Assembly (NCBI RefSeq): GCF_042854845.1
Contig: NZ_AP031499.1
Coordinates: 124,001-188,000 of the forward strand
Reading direction: 5' to 3'
DNA: 64,000 nucleotides
Source: Maricurvus nonylphenolicus
GTDB taxonomy: Bacteria > Pseudomonadota > Gammaproteobacteria > Pseudomonadales > Cellvibrionaceae
The notes under the pieces were generated by a model. The model was not told the origin of the DNA. It saw only the letters and a program-made list of their open reading frames with translations, and searched no databases. The position numbers and the translations under genes are program-made. Positions 61,772 through 64,000 of this stretch are shown here, in pieces; position 1 is the first letter of the stretch; every line of letters starts with the position of its first letter.

Positions 61772-62124
61772 TGCGCCCAAGTGGCGAACTGGTGGTGTAC
61801 CTACACCGCCAGCCTGTCGACTTTCGCAAAGCCATCAATGGTCTTTCACTGATTGTACAGGAAGAGCTGGCGTTAGATCCGTTTAGTGAATCGTTGTTTG
61901 TATTCGTTAACAGGTCTCGCAATAAGCTTAAGCTGTTGTACTGGGAACGCAACGGTTTCTGTTTGTGGCAAAAGCGTTTAGAGAAAAATAAATTTGCTTG
62001 GCCGTTGAAACATACCAGCGATACCGTTGAAGTCAGTACCCAAGAACTCAACTGGTTACTCGACGGTTTTGATATCTGGCGCATGCCACCGCACGAACGC
62101 CTATTCTACAGTAGCGTTGGATAA
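61768..62124 (+). CDS. tnpB: IS66 accessory protein TnpB
   Basis: 118 residues, the IS66 Orf2 family: PVDFRKAINGLSLIVQEELA near the N-terminus and RNKLKLLYWERNGFCLWQKR in the middle. Start overlaps tnpA by ATGA. Length is normal for the family. Confidence 0.93.
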   Translation: MMRPSGELVVYLHRQPVDFRKAINGLSLIVQEELALDPFSESLFVFVNRSRNKLKLLYWERNGFCLWQKRLEKNKFAWPLKHTSDTVEVSTQELNWLLDGFDIWRMPPHERLFYSSVG

Positions 62125-62139
62125 ACTATACTGCGGCTC

Positions 62140-63708
62140 ATGGAAGAGCTGAACGCTGAACAACTACCTAATGACATTGAGCAACTGAAAAACCTGTTGC
62201 TCAATGCGCAAAAGTCTCTGCGTAAAAAAGATCGAAAGATTCAATCACTCTACCAGCTCATCACCGCCTACCAAGAAGCAAAACGTTTATCCGCGACGCG
62301 CCAGTTTTCTCCCAGCAGCGAGAAGGAATCCCTTCAGCAGCGCTTATTTAACGAAGCTGAATCCGATGTTGACACACCCGAGGAAGCAGTGCACATCGAC
62401 ACGTCCACCGAAGTAAAAGCGCATAAACGTCGCGGCGGAAGAAAAAAACTCCCAGACCATTTGCCTCGCCTTGATATTATTCATGACCTTAGCGATGACG
62501 AGAAACGCTGTGCCTGCGGTTGCGAGCAAGAAAAGATTGGCGAAGACATCACGGAGCAGATTGATATCGTACCCGCCAAAGTGCGCGTGCTGAAACACAT
62601 TCGCTACAAGTACGCCTGCAAACACTGTGACAATGCACCTAAGGTTGCAGCGATGCCACCACAACCGATTCCAAAGAGTCAAGCCAGTCCTGGGTTCTTG
62701 GCGTATGTCGCCACAAGTAAGTATGCGGATGCGCTACCGCTGTATCGTCAGTGTAATATTCTTAAGCGTGGTGGTGTTGAGTACGCACGTAACACCTTAA
62801 GCCACCAAGTGGTTAAGGCGGGTGAGCTGGTTCAACCGCTGATTAACCTCATGGAAGAGAAAGCCTTGAGTTATCCCGTGCTACAAATGGATGAAACGAC
62901 GGTGCAAGTGCTCAGAGAACCGGATAAAACGCCGCAAAGTAAAAGTTATATGTGGGTGATGCGCGGTGGGCCGCCAGAACAATCTTCGATTATCTATCAC
63001 TATGACCCAGGGCGTGGACAAGCGGTGCCGTCGCGTTTACTGGCGGGTTATCAAGGTTATCTACAAACGGATGCTTGGCATGCGTACGACGCTGTACACG
63101 GTAAAGATATTACAGCGGTAGCGTGCTGGGCTCACGCGCGCAGAAAATTCAAGGATGCAGAAAAAGCGCTACCCAAAGTTAAGCAAAAACGTGCTGGCAA
63201 AATCCAGCAGGCGTTGGCGTACATCAAGAAGCTTTACGCGATTGAAAAGCGCATGTGCAATGTAGGCAATGAGGCAAGACTCGAAGCGCGACAAACAGAG
63301 AGTCTCGATACCTTAGAAGCATTCAAGGCGTGGCTTGATAAGCAGCCGGTAAACCCGGAAAGTCTCTTGGGCAAAGCGATCAGCTACACGCTCAAGTACT
63401 GGGATCGTCTCATCGAATACTGCAACGACGCGCGCATCGAAATAGATAACAACGGCATCGAGAATAAAATCCGACCCTTTGCTGTTGGGAGAAAAAACTG
63501 GCTCTTCTCAGCAACACAATCGGGTGCGAGAGCGAGTGCAAACCTTTACAGTCTCATTGAAACAGCGAAGGCCAACGGATTAAACGAATACGATTATCTG
63601 AAGTGGGTGTTTACCAAACTGCCGGCGGCAAACACCGTAGAAGAAGTTGAAGCGCTATTGCCTTGGAATCAAGATCGTACTGAGCTCGTCAACTGGGTCT
63701 ATGCTTGA
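62140..63708 (+). CDS. tnpC: IS66 transposase TnpC
   Basis: 522 residues, the DDE transposase. Catalytic blocks are LQMDETTVQVL (Asp), AVACWAHARRKFKDAE and NNGIENKIRPFAVGRKNWLF (Glu). The N-terminal coiled coil (QLKNLLLNAQKSLRKKDRKI) and zinc-binding CACGCEQEKIGE and CKHCDN are also present. It ends 8 nt before the right end of the element. Confidence 0.95.
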   Translation: MEELNAEQLPNDIEQLKNLLLNAQKSLRKKDRKIQSLYQLITAYQEAKRLSATRQFSPSSEKESLQQRLFNEAESDVDTPEEAVHIDTSTEVKAHKRRGGRKKLPDHLPRLDIIHDLSDDEKRCACGCEQEKIGEDITEQIDIVPAKVRVLKHIRYKYACKHCDNAPKVAAMPPQPIPKSQASPGFLAYVATSKYADALPLYRQCNILKRGGVEYARNTLSHQVVKAGELVQPLINLMEEKALSYPVLQMDETTVQVLREPDKTPQSKSYMWVMRGGPPEQSSIIYHYDPGRGQAVPSRLLAGYQGYLQTDAWHAYDAVHGKDITAVACWAHARRKFKDAEKALPKVKQKRAGKIQQALAYIKKLYAIEKRMCNVGNEARLEARQTESLDTLEAFKAWLDKQPVNPESLLGKAISYTLKYWDRLIEYCNDARIEIDNNGIENKIRPFAVGRKNWLFSATQSGARASANLYSLIETAKANGLNEYDYLKWVFTKLPAANTVEEVEALLPWNQDRTELVNWVYA

Positions 63709-63716
63709 TCGCTTAC

Positions 63717-63724
63717 CTTTGATC
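63717..63724 (+). repeat. 8-bp target duplication, right copy (CTTTGATC)
   Basis: Matches 61353-61360 exactly; it is followed by the original end of the zinc-ribbon gene (CCA-ACT-GTT-TTA-GAT-TGA, stop at 63739-63741). Confidence 0.9.
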
Positions 63725-63867
63725 CAACTGTTTTAGATTGAAAAGTTCTTAATTCGAGGAGTTCCACGAAAGCCAGCTTTTCACTTTTTAGTGTCGTATT
63801 GGAGATGGATAAAAGCAGAGCCAACTTTTGGGATGTTTTTAATATCCCCTTGTGGCCTGCTTAAATA

Positions 63868-64000
63868 TTATCCTTTTGGAATCTTGGTTTTTACAAAGTC
63901 TGGAAGTTCACTTTCGTTGTCTTTGTAGAGTGAATAAGGGAGCATTTTAACAATATTTTCATACCAATCTTTTACTCCTTCTGAATAATTTGAAGTTGTA
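63868..64000 (-). CDS. Partial hypothetical protein at right edge
   Basis: A minus-strand frame enters from beyond the window and ends at the TAA at 63868-63870. The visible C-terminus reads SEGVKDWYENIVKMLPYSLY and ends DFVKTKIPKG. Composition is natural and AT-rich like the surrounding DNA. The N-terminus is outside the window, so no family can be assigned. Confidence 0.5.
   Translation of the reverse strand, partial: TTSNYSEGVKDWYENIVKMLPYSLYKDNESELPDFVKTKIPKG

Larger units (their letters stand above)
61361..63716 (+). mobile_element. IS66-family insertion sequence
   Basis: A complete 2356-bp element with ends GTAAGCGGTCAA (left) and, on the other strand, GTAAGCGATCAA (right). It contains tnpA, tnpB and tnpC in order, plus perfect 8-bp target copies on both sides. 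All three genes are intact, so it is probably active. Perfect duplication suggests a recent insertion. Confidence 0.93.

Overview
The window looks like an accessory island of a marine or aquatic gammaproteobacterium. The evidence is a moderate base composition, outer-membrane TonB and porin proteins, and copper and zinc resistance genes of the kind carried by Alteromonas, Marinobacter or Cellvibrionales-like bacteria. I cannot name the genus from sequence alone. Almost every block shows signs of mobility: a toprim/primase gene with a run of small orphan genes, a truncated tRNA-Leu next to a tyrosine integrase, IS3 and IS66 elements, and three tandem copies of a Tn3-family element.

Layout. Bases 1-5080 hold small plasmid- or ICE-like genes around a zinc-ribbon/Toprim protein. 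Seven structured leaders precede seven of the translation starts, and each appears able to fold so that its Shine-Dalgarno sequence is masked or free. Bases 5107-6867 hold a frameshifted DUF6283 gene, a secreted non-specific nuclease and a small membrane protein. Bases 7049-10184 hold a FecA-like TonB receptor and an internally deleted IS3 remnant, bracketed by a 69-bp direct repeat.

Bases 10150-18592 are a Co/Zn/Cd module: czcI-like, czcC, czcB and czcA, two cation diffusion facilitators, and a divergent CadR-type regulator with a textbook MerR-type promoter. Bases 19211-43658 are a large copper/silver module on the plus strand: two CopL-like proteins, a DUF411 protein, multicopper oxidase CopA, CopB, a cytochrome c, a MerR regulator with a P1B-type ATPase, DUF5676, DUF2933 and isoprenylcysteine-methyltransferase-like membrane proteins, a porin, another cytochrome c, CusCBA, and an ion-channel-like protein. 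It ends in an unusual redox trio: a membrane-anchored flavin/2Fe-2S reductase, a histidine-bearing membrane protein and a seven-haem cytochrome.

Bases 43802-45785 carry a DUF1622 protein and glutamate dehydrogenase. Bases 46330-56743 are one methyltransferase gene split by three 3238-bp Tn3-family units in direct tandem, with a 5-bp target duplication at the outer ends and a 7-bp linker between units. Bases 56728-58854 are a mer-like operon (merR, GDCCVxC, merT-like, merP-like and an outer-membrane protein) without a mercuric reductase gene in view. Bases 59038-64000 begin with the 3' part of a tRNA-Leu gene (an attachment site), then an integrase, a zinc-ribbon membrane protein truncated by an IS66 element with a perfect 8-bp duplication, and a partial gene at the edge.

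How the parts fit. The RND pumps CzcCBA and CusCBA would move metal from periplasm to outside, and the P-type ATPase and CDF proteins from cytoplasm to periplasm. The multicopper oxidase, Met/His-rich proteins and CopB would detoxify or bind periplasmic copper. The redox trio may carry electrons from NAD(P)H across the inner membrane to periplasmic haems. Three MerR-family regulators (cadmium/lead-like, copper-like, mercury-like) sit beside 19-20-bp-spacer promoters with dyads.
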